Below, piece by piece: positions 53,742-63,051 of a stretch of 64,000 nt of DNA. Source of the stretch: Shewanella algae (lineage in GTDB: Bacteria; Pseudomonadota; Gammaproteobacteria; Enterobacterales; Shewanellaceae); NCBI RefSeq assembly GCF_009183365.2, contig NZ_CP068230.1, forward strand, positions 3,997,001 to 4,061,000, written 5' to 3'. The notes under the pieces are model-generated. The model ran no database searches and was not told the origin of the DNA. It worked only from the letters and a program-made list of their open reading frames with translations. How positions within the stretch are numbered: the first letter of the stretch is position 1; each line of letters opens with the position of its first letter. The position numbers and the translations under genes are program-made.

Positions 53742-55544
53742 TCAAGCCAGCGATGATGCCTGCCCGGGCTCGTTTGAGCTCCCGACCAAACTATCGGGCG
53801 CGAGCAACTGCAGACTGGCAAACTCACGGTACAGCGGGCTGGTTTGCATCAACTCGCTGTGGCTGCCACTGGCCAATAATCGCCCCCGCTCCAGCACCAG
53901 AATACGGTCGGCATTGAGCACTGTCGCCAACCTGTGGGCTATGATGAGCGTGGTTCGTCCCGCCATCAACTCATCCAAAGCCTGCTTGACCTTGACTTCA
54001 CTGACCGCATCCAGGGCACTGGTGGCTTCATCGAGCAGCAGTAAAGGCCTGCGGGCCAAGATGGCGCGGGCAATGGCAATTCGCTGCTTTTGACCGCCGG
54101 AAAGGCGCACGCCACGCTCACCCAAATAGGTATCATACCCCTGGGCAAACTCACTGATAAATTCATGAGCTCTGGCGCCCTTGCAGGCGGCAACCACCTC
54201 TTCCAGGCTGGCCTCAGGGCGGCCATAACGCACATTTTCCAACACACTGGTGGCAAAGATCACCGACTCCTGGGGCACCAGGGCAAACTGTGCCCTCAGG
54301 CTCGCCAATGATACAGAAGCGATATCGACGCCGTCGAGCAGAATGCGGCCGCAACTCGGCTGATAGAAACGCTGCAGTAGCTGAAACAACGTACTCTTGC
54401 CGGCGCCGCTGGGCCCAACCAGAGCCACCCGTTCACCGGGTTGAATATGGATATTGAGATCCTCAAGCACTGCTGCGCCCTCATCATAGGCAAAACTCAG
54501 CTGCTCTATTCTGAGTTCTCCCTTGAGCGGACTGGGCAGCGCCAGCGGCTTGGCCGGCTCGGCAATATTTGCCTTGGACTCGGCCAGCTCCATCAAGCGT
54601 TCGCCGGCACCGGCAGCCCGCTGAATATCCCCTATCACTTCGCTTATGGTGGCCACGGCGCCAGCCACCATCATGGCGTAAAACATGAATGCCGACAGCT
54701 CACCGGCGCTGACCACACCGGCCATTACGTCTCTGGCCCCCACCCAGGTCACAGCCACTATGGCACCGATAGTCAGCAACATGACAGAGGAGATCAGTGC
54801 CGAGCGATAGCGGATGCGGCCACTGGCAGCACGCATCACCGCCGCCAGGTAGCCGTCAAAATTGTCGCGATCGCGAGCCTCGTGACCATAGGATTGTACC
54901 GTGTGGATCTCATGCAAGGTTTCATCCACATAGGCACCGAGATCGGCGACACTGTCCTGACTGGTGCGCGCAAGCTTGCGTACCCGCCGCCCGAGCAAAC
55001 CTACAGGCACCAACACCAGCGGTACGGCCAGCAGCACTAAGGCCGTGAGCTTGATGCTGGTAAAAGCCATCATCACCAAGCCACCTATAGTGGTCACTGA
55101 AGATCTCAGTGCCATCGACAGGCTAGAACCGATAACTGTCTGCAACAGAGTGCTGTCGGCGGTAAAACGGGAGATGATTTCCCCGGTGCGCAAGCGGGCG
55201 AAAAACACCGGGCTTTGTTCCAGTAACCTGTGATACACCAAGCGGCGAATATCGTTGCTGACTTTCTCACCGAGCCAGGTCATCAGATAAAAGCGGCAGA
55301 ACACGGCCACGGCACTGACCAGGGTGATCCCCAGAATAAACAACACAATTTCGTTGAGGCGGCCCGAGTTGTCGGCCATAAAGCCCTCATCCACTATCAA
55401 GCGAACCCCTTGCCCCAGGGCCAGCCAGGCCAGAGACCCCAGCAGCAGAAACAGCAGCGCCAGGGCGACCCGCAAACGATAAGGCTTAAGAAAGCTCAGG
55501 ATCCAGGGCAGGATCCGAGCCGAAGAGGTTTGAGGAGCAGACAA
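53742..55544 (-). CDS. ABC-type exporter (MsbA/half-transporter type)
   Basis: A 600-residue homodimeric exporter with an N-terminal six-helix membrane domain (about 20-320) and an ATPase domain (about 345-575). The ATPase shows Walker A GPSGAGKST, signature LSGGQKQR, Walker B LLLLDEATSALD and switch IIAHRLAT. It follows hutZ on the same strand after 62 bases, so it may be the last gene of the heme operon. The cargo is unknown; candidates are lipids, porphyrins or heme. A possible role in heme or toxic porphyrin export is an inference from position. Confidence 0.88.
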   Translation of the reverse strand: MSAPQTSSARILPWILSFLKPYRLRVALALLFLLLGSLAWLALGQGVRLIVDEGFMADNSGRLNEIVLFILGITLVSAVAVFCRFYLMTWLGEKVSNDIRRLVYHRLLEQSPVFFARLRTGEIISRFTADSTLLQTVIGSSLSMALRSSVTTIGGLVMMAFTSIKLTALVLLAVPLVLVPVGLLGRRVRKLARTSQDSVADLGAYVDETLHEIHTVQSYGHEARDRDNFDGYLAAVMRAASGRIRYRSALISSVMLLTIGAIVAVTWVGARDVMAGVVSAGELSAFMFYAMMVAGAVATISEVIGDIQRAAGAGERLMELAESKANIAEPAKPLALPSPLKGELRIEQLSFAYDEGAAVLEDLNIHIQPGERVALVGPSGAGKSTLFQLLQRFYQPSCGRILLDGVDIASVSLASLRAQFALVPQESVIFATSVLENVRYGRPEASLEEVVAACKGARAHEFISEFAQGYDTYLGERGVRLSGGQKQRIAIARAILARRPLLLLDEATSALDAVSEVKVKQALDELMAGRTTLIIAHRLATVLNADRILVLERGRLLASGSHSELMQTSPLYREFASLQLLAPDSLVGSSNEPGQASSLA

Positions 55545-55606
55545 GAGAAAATCCAGACAGTGACTATTAATCAGGATTGTGGCGCCAAAGCGCCGATGAG
55601 TCCAGC

Positions 55607-56140
55607 TCAGGCAGGCACGGCCTTGGGCGTTCCATGGTGACCATCACGCATCCAGTTGACATCCAACAACTCGGCACCGCTGAGACTGAACGCCTGGCCA
55701 AAGCCTTTGACATAGAGACCGCGCTCGGGCACCAGCTTAAACAGGTTGAAATCGGTCAATGCCGCCAGGTTATCTATCATCTCACCGAAGCGTCCGGACA
55801 GCACCTGTACCCCTTTGGCAAAGCCCTGGCTGTCTCTTGCTATCAGTTCGGCGGCGGCATCAAAGGTCAGGCGGCGGCGGGCAAACACGCTGCGCGCCTC
55901 GGCTTCGTCTTCCACCAGCATCACAGATACCCGCGGTGACTGTTTGAGGTTAATACCGTGACGCGCCAGATCGCTTACCAGAATATAGAAGCCATCATCG
56001 GCCAGCGCGAACGGCGCATAACTGGCGTTGGGGATCCCGTTGGCATCCTGGGTCGCCAACTGCAAGGTGGTACGCCCCTGTTTGAAGTCTTCGATTTCCG
56101 GCAGCAGTTTTTCCTGCAGGCGTTGGTTTTCACTGGTCAT
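55607..56140 (-). CDS. hutZ: Heme utilisation protein HutZ
   Basis: A 177-residue cytosolic protein of the split-barrel FMN-binding-like family. The features GRTTLQLATQDANGIPNASY (about 20-40) and RARLTFDAAAELI-type segment (ARSVFARRRLTFDAAAEL) mark the HugZ/HutZ family, which binds and cleaves heme and releases iron. The C-terminus keeps a histidine pair in DGHHGTPK. The start overlaps the hutX stop as ATGA. HutZ works with HutX, which hands it heme; both are next to a heme receptor here. Confidence 0.92.
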   Translation of the reverse strand: MTSENQRLQEKLLPEIEDFKQGRTTLQLATQDANGIPNASYAPFALADDGFYILVSDLARHGINLKQSPRVSVMLVEDEAEARSVFARRRLTFDAAAELIARDSQGFAKGVQVLSGRFGEMIDNLAALTDFNLFKLVPERGLYVKGFGQAFSLSGAELLDVNWMRDGHHGTPKAVPA

Positions 56141-56697
56141 ATTTCCCCCTTTTTGGCAGCCACTTCACCACGGTGACGCCAGTCGGCAAACAGTGCCAAC
56201 TGTGGCGGCAGCAGCTTGCGTTGTTGATCCCGGCCCAGATAGACCTTAAAAACGATGGCGCCATCAGGGCCAAAGAAGTTAATCGAATGGCTTTCAGTGC
56301 CCCGAAATGGACGACTTATCAAGGCGATGGCACTGAAATTCTCCAATTTCAGATGCCCATGCAAGCCATCTCCCTTGCTGTAGAGGTTAAAGTAGCCATG
56401 AGCCGTCTTTCCTTTGGGGAAGTCGCCTTTGAATTCAAATATCTGCCCGGCAACTGTGACTATGGTGGTCAACTTGCCCCACTCAGGCAGTGCCTGCAGC
56501 AGGGCTTCCAGCCATTCCAGCGGCAAGAATTGCTGCTGCTCGGCCGGTAATGCCTGCACCACCTCAAGCTCAGAAATCCCCAGATTGGCGGCGGCATCGG
56601 CCGGCAACCACTCGGGGTGTTCCAGCATGGCGGCGGCTATCTGCAGGCGGCCAGCGGCCGCCCTTGATGTATCGCTTATCTGCATCTGTTGCTCCAT
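56137..56697 (-). CDS. hutX: Heme carrier HutX (ChuX/HutX family)
   Basis: A 186-residue cytosolic heme-binding protein. It has the duplicated ChuX fold features: TIVTVAGQIFEFKGDFPKG, GYFNLYSKGDGLHGHLKLEN and SHSINFFGPDGAIVFKVYLG, the last block being typical of this family. HutX traffics heme to HutZ. The start is coupled to the receptor stop through TGATG, and an ATG four codons downstream is a weaker choice. It is in the same operon as the receptor and hutZ. Confidence 0.92.
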   Translation of the reverse strand: MEQQMQISDTSRAAAGRLQIAAAMLEHPEWLPADAAANLGISELEVVQALPAEQQQFLPLEWLEALLQALPEWGKLTTIVTVAGQIFEFKGDFPKGKTAHGYFNLYSKGDGLHGHLKLENFSAIALISRPFRGTESHSINFFGPDGAIVFKVYLGRDQQRKLLPPQLALFADWRHRGEVAAKKGEI

Positions 56698-58751
56698 CAG
56701 AAACGGTAACGGGCCGAGAGCTTGAAGTTGCGCCCTTGATCCATCAGGGTTTGCCAGGCTTGGATGTATTCTTCATCGCCAATGTTTTCAATGGCAAAGT
56801 CGACCCGCAGCCCTTCGAAGGTCCCCATGGCTGGCTCCCAGGCCAGATACACATCCCATAGGGTGTAGTCCTGGTAGCGGTTAACCGGGTTATCTTCGGG
56901 CACCCTGTCTTGACTGGCGTTATAGCTAACCCGGGTTCCCAGCTTCATATCACCCGCCATGATCCCCTGCGACAAGTCGAGCACCAACTTGTTGGCCGGA
57001 ATATTGGCCAGATAGCCCCCATCATGTCTGTCTTTGCCTTCAGTCTGGCCGTAGCTGAGCGATAAGCGGGTCTGGTTGATGCGATACTTTCCTGTCAGCT
57101 CGAAGCCGGTCAGTCTGGCCTTGTCGACGTTATCCCAGCGGGTGTTCTGCTCGAGCCCGGGGATGCCGTGCAGTGGATTGGTCACCCGCTGCTCGATAAA
57201 GTCGTCGACATCGTTTCTGAATACACTCAGGCTCAGCGCCAGTTCATCGTTGCCCGCCAGCTCGGCAAAGCGCATATCGGCCTTCAGTTCCTTGTTCTTG
57301 GCCTTTTCAGCCTTGAGGTTTTCATTGACCTCAAAGGTATTGCACAGGCCGTTGGGCAAGAAATTGGGGATGGGAGGAATACAGTAGTGAGTGCCACTGG
57401 AGTACATCTCCTCCACTGATGGCGCGCGGAAGGCTTCATCGTAACGGGCGCTGAGTGTCAGCCATGGCGCTGTCTTCCACACCAGTGCCAACGAGGGAGA
57501 CAAGGCATCGTCATCACTGGAATGGCCCAGGTTATTGCTTTCGTTTTCAAAGCTGTCGTAACGCAGCGCCGGATCCAATGACCAGTTTTCCCCCAGAGCG
57601 ATATTGGCGGCCACGAAAGCACCCCACACCCGAGACTCACCATCTATGTTGCCGGGACGCTGACCGCTCTGGCCGCTGTCATCACGGAAGGTTTCTATCT
57701 GGTCGCGGTAGCCGTCCAGACCATAGGTTAATTTGAGCCCCTGCCATTGACTGCGATTGGCGATACTGAACCCCAGGGTTTCATATTCTGTGGTGTCGAA
57801 CTGGCCCTTGGTCAGGCGATTCTCATCATAATCTGTCTTATTCCAGTAGAACTTGGCATCCAGATCCAGCAGAGCGTTGCTACTTGGTGCCAGGCTGTAG
57901 TCCAGGGTCAGGTTGGAATCTTTACTGTCGCGGCGCACCAGAGGCACACTGTTGCTGACATCTGTGGCCGGGTTGCTGGGCACGGCTTCGGAGATCTCAT
58001 TGATCCTGCCGGAAAGTTGCAGCCTTTGCGCCTCATCCAACTGCCAACCGAACTTGGCCAAGCCACTGCGGCTGCGGCTGGCACTGTTTTCCAGGGTATT
58101 GTCATTACCTGCCTTGATGTTGTCACCATCGCTGTAGCTGCCGTTCAACAACCAGTCGATACTGCCCTTGGCGCCATAAATGGCACCACTGCTCTTGCTG
58201 CGCTGGCCATTGGTTTCATAGCCCTGCTTTAGATAGCCACCAAAGCTCTGGCCTTCGTCGAGCATCTCCCTGGCCGACTTGGTGTTTTGTGATACCACAC
58301 CGCCTATGGCGCCACTGCCCCAAAGGCTGGAAGCCGGGCCGCGTACCACCTCAACAGAACTGAGCAGCTCAGGGTCCATAAAGAAGGTACCTCTGTGGCC
58401 GGCGCTGGTGTTTTGCCTGGCGCCATCTATGGTCTGCAATACCCTCTGGCCACTGAGACCACGAATTTCCACCTGCTGGGCAGACGCCCTGGGGCCATTG
58501 GCGATATTGATGTTGGCTTCAGTCTTGAGCACTTCGGCCACCGAGTCGCCCTGCTTCTCGGCCAACTGCTCTTCGCCGACAACCGCAGCACTGCGGCTGG
58601 ACTCAGAGACTTTCTCCTGAATGCGGGTAGCACTTACCAGCACCTCATCAAATTCTGCTGTTTTCACCTGCTCGGCAACAGCGGCCAGACTCAGGAAGGG
58701 GGTTCCCAATGCCAGAGTAATAGCCATAACCAGCGGCTTTCTATTCATCAT
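56697..58751 (-). CDS. hugA: TonB-dependent heme receptor
   Basis: Outer-membrane heme or hemoprotein receptor. The 684-residue precursor has a signal peptide (1-26), a plug domain (about 35-190, with VEIRGLSGQRVLQTIDGARQ) and a barrel ending ARYRF. It carries the heme-receptor motif YDEAFRAPSVEEMY (FRAP box), a histidine in SGTHYC and NENLKAEKAKNKELK, matching the NPNL-box position with small changes. GAGG precedes ATG 58751; a second ATG is next to it. First gene of receptor-hutX-hutZ, opposite tonB, with a Fur-like site between. Confidence 0.92.
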   Translation of the reverse strand: MMNRKPLVMAITLALGTPFLSLAAVAEQVKTAEFDEVLVSATRIQEKVSESSRSAAVVGEEQLAEKQGDSVAEVLKTEANINIANGPRASAQQVEIRGLSGQRVLQTIDGARQNTSAGHRGTFFMDPELLSSVEVVRGPASSLWGSGAIGGVVSQNTKSAREMLDEGQSFGGYLKQGYETNGQRSKSSGAIYGAKGSIDWLLNGSYSDGDNIKAGNDNTLENSASRSRSGLAKFGWQLDEAQRLQLSGRINEISEAVPSNPATDVSNSVPLVRRDSKDSNLTLDYSLAPSSNALLDLDAKFYWNKTDYDENRLTKGQFDTTEYETLGFSIANRSQWQGLKLTYGLDGYRDQIETFRDDSGQSGQRPGNIDGESRVWGAFVAANIALGENWSLDPALRYDSFENESNNLGHSSDDDALSPSLALVWKTAPWLTLSARYDEAFRAPSVEEMYSSGTHYCIPPIPNFLPNGLCNTFEVNENLKAEKAKNKELKADMRFAELAGNDELALSLSVFRNDVDDFIEQRVTNPLHGIPGLEQNTRWDNVDKARLTGFELTGKYRINQTRLSLSYGQTEGKDRHDGGYLANIPANKLVLDLSQGIMAGDMKLGTRVSYNASQDRVPEDNPVNRYQDYTLWDVYLAWEPAMGTFEGLRVDFAIENIGDEEYIQAWQTLMDQGRNFKLSARYRF

Positions 58752-59175
58752 CTTGATCCTCAAACAGATTATCAGGCTGTATCTCCAGCCTTTCTCATGG
58801 AAGTGGTGTTTCTGAAAAACAAGTTGAGACAGAGGGCCGCAGGCCCGGGATAACACCACTTAAGCTGGCACTCTAGCTTAGCTTTAGAAAAGGATCAAAT
58901 AATAATTATTATCATTTGCGATCTTATTTCCACTCGTATATCTTAACCCAAAGGAAGGGTAAGTTCCGGGAGTGGTGCCGTCTGTAGCAGCAGAATAGCG
59001 GCGCTATCCAAACGGTAAAGGCTGGCCGGACAGTAAAGGCAGGAACCATGGAATGGTGGCGGCTCAGGGACAGAGCCGACCCAAGACAGAACAGCATTGA
59101 GCCTTACGGGTCCTTGCTTAGTTGAATTTGAACATTCACCCGCCGCAACAAGCGGTTGTAAACAGGAGTAACGGC
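58752..59175. promoter_or_regulatory. Divergent heme-receptor/tonB control region
   Basis: A 424-base region without a gene (counting the preferred GTG start of tonB). It contains the shared Fur-like site and a GGAACCATGG stretch without clear function. Promoters in both directions must lie here. Confidence 0.5.
58896..58919. promoter_or_regulatory. Fur-like box between heme receptor and tonB
   Basis: CAAATAATAATTATTATC followed by ATTTG, including the perfect palindrome ATAATAATTATTAT at 58899-58912. It resembles GATAATGATAATCATTATC-type Fur boxes and would coordinate both divergent operons. Confidence 0.75.
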
Positions 59176-59982
59176 GTGACCCCCAAGCGTTATTGTGGTT
59201 TTGCGCTCATGGCATTGTCACTTCAGAGTGCCGTATTAGCCTCTCAGACAGCCACCCCAGATCCTTTGGTAATGCCCACCAAGGGCGGTTTGCAGCTGAG
59301 TTTCAGCGCAGCCCCTGCTGCAGCATCCCAAACTGCCTCTGTCCAGACTCAAAACCAGGCTGCTAACGCCGAAAGCCACCCTGCGGCAAAAGCCCCATCC
59401 GCTAAGCATAAAGAAGCTGAACATAAAGCCCCTCAACACCAAGAACCGCTGAAACAGAATGTGGCGAAACCTGAGCCGCCAAAGTCAGAGCAGCTCAAAA
59501 CCAAGCCGGTCAAAACGAGTCAGAAACAAGCCTCAAAGATGAGCAAGCCACAACCGACTCAGGAAAAGCCGCGAGAGATAGCAGAGAAACCTGAATCGAA
59601 ACACGCCTCAACGACTCCGCGAGCAGAACCTGTGCCCCGTGAGGAGAAGCCGGGCATTCCTTCGTCGCCGGTTCAAACAGCCGGCACCCCAGGGCTGAAT
59701 CACACCATAGAGCTGGCTGAGCCTGTATTTGCCAGCCCGCCGACGCCGCCGAGCTACCCCAGACTCGCCCGCAAGCGGGGCTTTGAGGGCACGGCTCTGG
59801 TGGACATCTTCTTTGATCATCAAGGCAAAACCCAAAACGCCCTGCTCGTCAGCAGCTCAGGCTATTCCATTCTGGATGAAGCGGCATTGGCCGCCGTACG
59901 CCACTGGCAGTTCAGCATTCCTTCCCAAGCCTCAGCCGCCCGTTTCAAAGTCAGGGTGCCGGTTCGCTTCGCCCTTAATTAA
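59176..59982 (+). CDS. tonB: TonB-family energy transducer
   Basis: Transfers proton-motive energy from ExbB/ExbD to outer-membrane receptors. The 268-residue protein has an N-terminal hydrophobic segment (about 7-24), a long Pro/Lys/Glu-rich spacer (about 50-175) that spans the periplasm, and the C-terminal TonB domain (about 180-268) with ASPPTPPSYPRLARKRGFEG and AVRHWQFSIPS. GTG 59176 was chosen because AGGAG lies seven bases upstream; a TTG at 59122 would add 18 residues without a ribosome site. First gene of tonB-exbB-exbD-hmuTUV. Acts for the heme receptor and possibly for the second receptor at 33-35 kb. Confidence 0.9.
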   Translation: MTPKRYCGFALMALSLQSAVLASQTATPDPLVMPTKGGLQLSFSAAPAAASQTASVQTQNQAANAESHPAAKAPSAKHKEAEHKAPQHQEPLKQNVAKPEPPKSEQLKTKPVKTSQKQASKMSKPQPTQEKPREIAEKPESKHASTTPRAEPVPREEKPGIPSSPVQTAGTPGLNHTIELAEPVFASPPTPPSYPRLARKRGFEGTALVDIFFDHQGKTQNALLVSSSGYSILDEAALAAVRHWQFSIPSQASAARFKVRVPVRFALN

Positions 59983-59996
59983 CAGTTGGAGACACG

Positions 59997-60713
59997 ATGG
60001 AATTAAGTTTGTACCAAAGCCTGCACCAGCAACTTGGCGATCTCACCTGGCCTTTGCTCATCTGCGCCTTTCTGACCATGATGATATTGCTGGAGCGCTT
60101 TGCCATCTTGTTGCCGAGCCTGTTCAGGCGCCAATCCTGGCTCGGCGAATTGCGCAGCGGCACACTGGATGAAAGCTGTGACAGCCTGCTTGAACGCCTG
60201 AAAGATAACCGGGGACTGATTTCCTGCGGTGCCCGCCATTTGCTGAGACAGGCCGCACAACCCAAGGCGCTGCGGGAAGAGTTGTTGTCACTTTGGCTGG
60301 CAAAGGAGAAACGCAAACTCCACGCCGGGCTCAAGTTGCTGCAATACATAGGTGCCATCAGCCCGCTTCTGGGTTTGCTCGGCACTGTGCTGGGGCTACT
60401 GGAGATGTTCAACGATATTGGCGCCAATCAGAGTGACAGTATCACTCCGGCCTTGTTGGCCTCGGGCTTGGGATTGGCCATGTACACCACAGCCGCCGGC
60501 CTGTTGATCGCCGTACCCGCGCTGTTGGGAGCGCAGCTGTTCGGACTCTGGGCCGAGCGCTCAGTGGCCTCCTGCGCCCATGTACTGAATCAACTCAACC
60601 TTTGGCTGGAAGGGGTTCCACTGCAGGGCGAAGACAATGATTACGCTGCTTTTAACCTGACCAAACTCAGTCAAATCAATGGCAAGCGTCGCCATCCGGA
60701 GCCGCTGTCATGA
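59997..60713 (+). CDS. exbB: TonB-system proton channel subunit ExbB
   Basis: A 238-residue MotA/TolQ/ExbB-family membrane protein. It has three helices: near 15-35 (WPLLICAFLTMMILLERFAI), near 115-140 (GAISPLLGLLGTVLGLLEMF) and near 155-185 (GLGLAMYTTAAGLLIAVPAL), the typical ExbB pattern. Starts 14 bases after tonB with a TTGGAGAC ribosome site. Overlaps exbD by four bases (ATGA). The standard ExbB is about 240 residues, in agreement. Confidence 0.93.
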   Translation: MELSLYQSLHQQLGDLTWPLLICAFLTMMILLERFAILLPSLFRRQSWLGELRSGTLDESCDSLLERLKDNRGLISCGARHLLRQAAQPKALREELLSLWLAKEKRKLHAGLKLLQYIGAISPLLGLLGTVLGLLEMFNDIGANQSDSITPALLASGLGLAMYTTAAGLLIAVPALLGAQLFGLWAERSVASCAHVLNQLNLWLEGVPLQGEDNDYAAFNLTKLSQINGKRRHPEPLS

Positions 60714-61117
60714 TTGAAATTAAGGAAGAGCATGGCCTGGATAGCGGCCTGGATCTAACCCCCTTGATAGACATCATCTTCATTGTGCTGGTGTTTTTGC
60801 TGCTCACAGCCAATCCCAAGTTATTGAGCCTGCCGATTGAAGTACCGGATAACAGTGCCACAACTTTGAGCCCACAAGCGCAGACTCAATTGACGGTAAG
60901 CGTGTTACCCCAGGCGCCGTTCTGGGCGCTCAACGAACAAAAATTTGCCCGGTTCGACGCGTTCGAGCAGGCACTGACTCAGGCGCTGGCCGACAATCCC
61001 GAACTGACCTTGGTGGTAGCCGCCGACAAGGAGGCAAGAGTCCAGCCGCTGATGCAACTGCTGAGTCTGCTGCAGCGGCTGGAGATCAGCCAGACCCGGG
61101 TCCTGATGGAACCCTAA
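60710..61117 (+). CDS. exbD: TonB-system subunit ExbD
   Basis: A 135-residue ExbD/TolR-family protein with one N-terminal helix (about 18-38) that starts LTPLIDIIFIVLVFLLLTAN. D23 in that helix is the proton-binding aspartate. The rest is a periplasmic domain with TLVVAADKEARVQPLMQLLS. Forms a complex with ExbB and TonB. Followed by hmuT after 64 bases. Confidence 0.93.
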   Translation: MIEIKEEHGLDSGLDLTPLIDIIFIVLVFLLLTANPKLLSLPIEVPDNSATTLSPQAQTQLTVSVLPQAPFWALNEQKFARFDAFEQALTQALADNPELTLVVAADKEARVQPLMQLLSLLQRLEISQTRVLMEP

Positions 61118-61181
61118 ACAACTGATGAAACCTCAGACACAAGTCTGTGGCGATGAGTCCCTGAATTATTTTGGAGCTAGA

Positions 61182-62021
61182 ATGAAAAACTCTCTTATCT
61201 TCCTCTGTGGCCTGCTCGCCATGCCGCTTTTTGCCGCTGAAGAGCCTCCCAAGCGAGTGATCAGTGCCGGTGCCGGTGTCACTGAATTGGTGCTGGCATT
61301 GGATGCCGCCCCACAACTGGTGGCAGTTGACGCCAGCAGCGCCCTGCCAAAGACGCTGAAACTGCCAAGACTCGGCTACCACAGAATGCTGTCAGCCGAG
61401 GGCATATTGGCGCAAAAACCGGATCTCCTGATTGGCACCTCTGTGATGGGACCGGCCAGCAGCATAGATCTGGTAAAACAGGCCGGTGTGCCGGTTATCA
61501 CCCTGAAGGCGGCCGATACCGCCGAGCAACTACAGCAAAATATCCTCACTCTGGGAAAGGCCCTGAATAAGGAGAAAGCCGCCACCGAACTGGCCGATAC
61601 TCTGGGTGGCAGGTTACAGCAACTGGCGCAATCTGCGGCCAAATTCGAACATCCACCCAGAGTCATGTTTATGTTGATGCAGTCAGAGCGTCCCGCCAGA
61701 GTCGGCGGTGCTGATACGGCCGCCGATATCATTATCCAGCTGGCCGGTGCCACCAACGCCGCCGACTTCAGCGGCTACCGAAGCCTGTCTCAGGAAGGTA
61801 TTCTGGCGCTCAAGCCAGAACTGATTTTACTCTCAAGCGCCAGCGAGCAACCCGAACCTCAAGCCGATAAGCTACTGAAGAGCATGCCGCTACTGGCCCA
61901 TACTCCGGCCGGAAAAGCCGGTTTGATCCGGGATCTTCAACCTCAGGCATTACTCGGGGGATTAGGTATCTCCGCCATTGAAGCGGCCGAGTCCCTGAAT
62001 CAGGAACTGCTGGAGCAATAA
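61182..62021 (+). CDS. hmuT: Heme ABC transporter substrate-binding protein
   Basis: Periplasmic heme carrier. The 279-residue precursor has a signal peptide (1-19, LLAMPLFAAEE) and a cluster-A/III binding-protein fold. The segments RVISAGAGVTELVLALDAAP, LGYHRMLSAEGILAQKPDLL and LMQSERPARVGGADTAADII match HmuT/BhuT. Y63 in LGYHRM is the likely axial ligand for heme. ATG 61182 follows TTGGAG; a longer in-frame start at 61125 is unlikely. Downstream hmuU begins three bases after the stop. Confidence 0.92.
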   Translation: MKNSLIFLCGLLAMPLFAAEEPPKRVISAGAGVTELVLALDAAPQLVAVDASSALPKTLKLPRLGYHRMLSAEGILAQKPDLLIGTSVMGPASSIDLVKQAGVPVITLKAADTAEQLQQNILTLGKALNKEKAATELADTLGGRLQQLAQSAAKFEHPPRVMFMLMQSERPARVGGADTAADIIIQLAGATNAADFSGYRSLSQEGILALKPELILLSSASEQPEPQADKLLKSMPLLAHTPAGKAGLIRDLQPQALLGGLGISAIEAAESLNQELLEQ

Positions 62022-62023
62022 TC

Positions 62024-63043
62024 ATGGCTGCCGTGCTGCCCATCCACCGCCATCCCTGGCTCTGGCCTGGACTCGCCAGCCTGCTGGTGTTTTCCGCATT
62101 GCTCTCGATAGCAACCGGACCTGTGACCATAGGCTTGAGCGATATAATCGACTCTCTGTTTGGCTCAGTCGCCGCCGGGCAGGAAGCCAATGCCCTGATA
62201 GTGCAAAATGTCCGTCTGCCGAGAACCTTGCTGGCACTGATTGTCGGCGCCCTGTTGGCACAGTGCGGCGCAGTAATGCAAGGCCTGTTTCGTAACCCTC
62301 TGGCTGACCCCGGCATCATAGGTGTGTCCTCGGGCGCGGCGCTGGGAGCCGCCACCTGCATAGTGCTGCTGCCGCATCTTGGCAGCTATGCCGTCCCCCT
62401 TGGTGCTTTTCTCTGCGGTCTGGCAACCAGTTTACTGGTTTACCGGCTCGCCACTTCAGGTGGCAGCACCTCAGTGGTGTTACTCTTGCTGGCCGGGGTG
62501 GCTATTACCGCCCTGGCCGGTGCCGGAATCGGCATGCTGACTTTCCTTGCCAACGACATGGCACTGCGGGATCTCAGCCTGTGGCAACTGGGGGCCATCG
62601 CCGGTGCCAGTTGGCAATCCGTATTTATCTGTCTGCCGGTACTGGCCTTGGTGAGTTGGCAGTTCAACAAACAGGCATTGGCGCTCAACGCCCTGTTGCT
62701 GGGCGAATCCGAGGCGCGTCATCTGGGCATAGAGGTAGACAGGCTCAAGCTGAAGTTGATCTTGCTCTGCTCTTTGGGTGTCGGTGTTGCCGTGGCGGCC
62801 ACCGGCATCATAGGTTTTATCGGGCTGGTGGTACCGCATCTGGTGCGGCTGCTCAAGGGGCCGGATCATCGCCAACTGCTGCCGCTGAGTGCCATTCTCG
62901 GCGCTGTGCTGCTGGCCTTGGCCGACTCAGGGGCCCGCACCTTGATGTCACCGGCCGAGATCCCTGTCGGCCTGATGACGGCTCTGCTCGGCGCTCCCTT
63001 CTTCCTCTATCTGCTGCTGAGTCAGCGACGTAAGCTTTATTGA
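62024..63043 (+). CDS. hmuU: Heme ABC transporter permease
   Basis: Inner-membrane permease of the FecCD/BtuC family. The 339-residue protein shows about nine to ten hydrophobic helices and the conserved blocks RLPRTLLALIVGALLAQCGA, GLFRNPLADPGIIGVSSGAA, ATGIIGFIGLVVPHLVRLLK and EIPVGLMTALLGAPFFLYLL. These are diagnostic of the iron-chelate and heme permease family. It works as a dimer with two copies of the HmuV ATPase. GGAG lies nine bases before ATG 62024. Confidence 0.95.
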   Translation: MAAVLPIHRHPWLWPGLASLLVFSALLSIATGPVTIGLSDIIDSLFGSVAAGQEANALIVQNVRLPRTLLALIVGALLAQCGAVMQGLFRNPLADPGIIGVSSGAALGAATCIVLLPHLGSYAVPLGAFLCGLATSLLVYRLATSGGSTSVVLLLLAGVAITALAGAGIGMLTFLANDMALRDLSLWQLGAIAGASWQSVFICLPVLALVSWQFNKQALALNALLLGESEARHLGIEVDRLKLKLILLCSLGVGVAVAATGIIGFIGLVVPHLVRLLKGPDHRQLLPLSAILGAVLLALADSGARTLMSPAEIPVGLMTALLGAPFFLYLLLSQRRKLY

Positions 63044-63051
63044 GGTACTCC

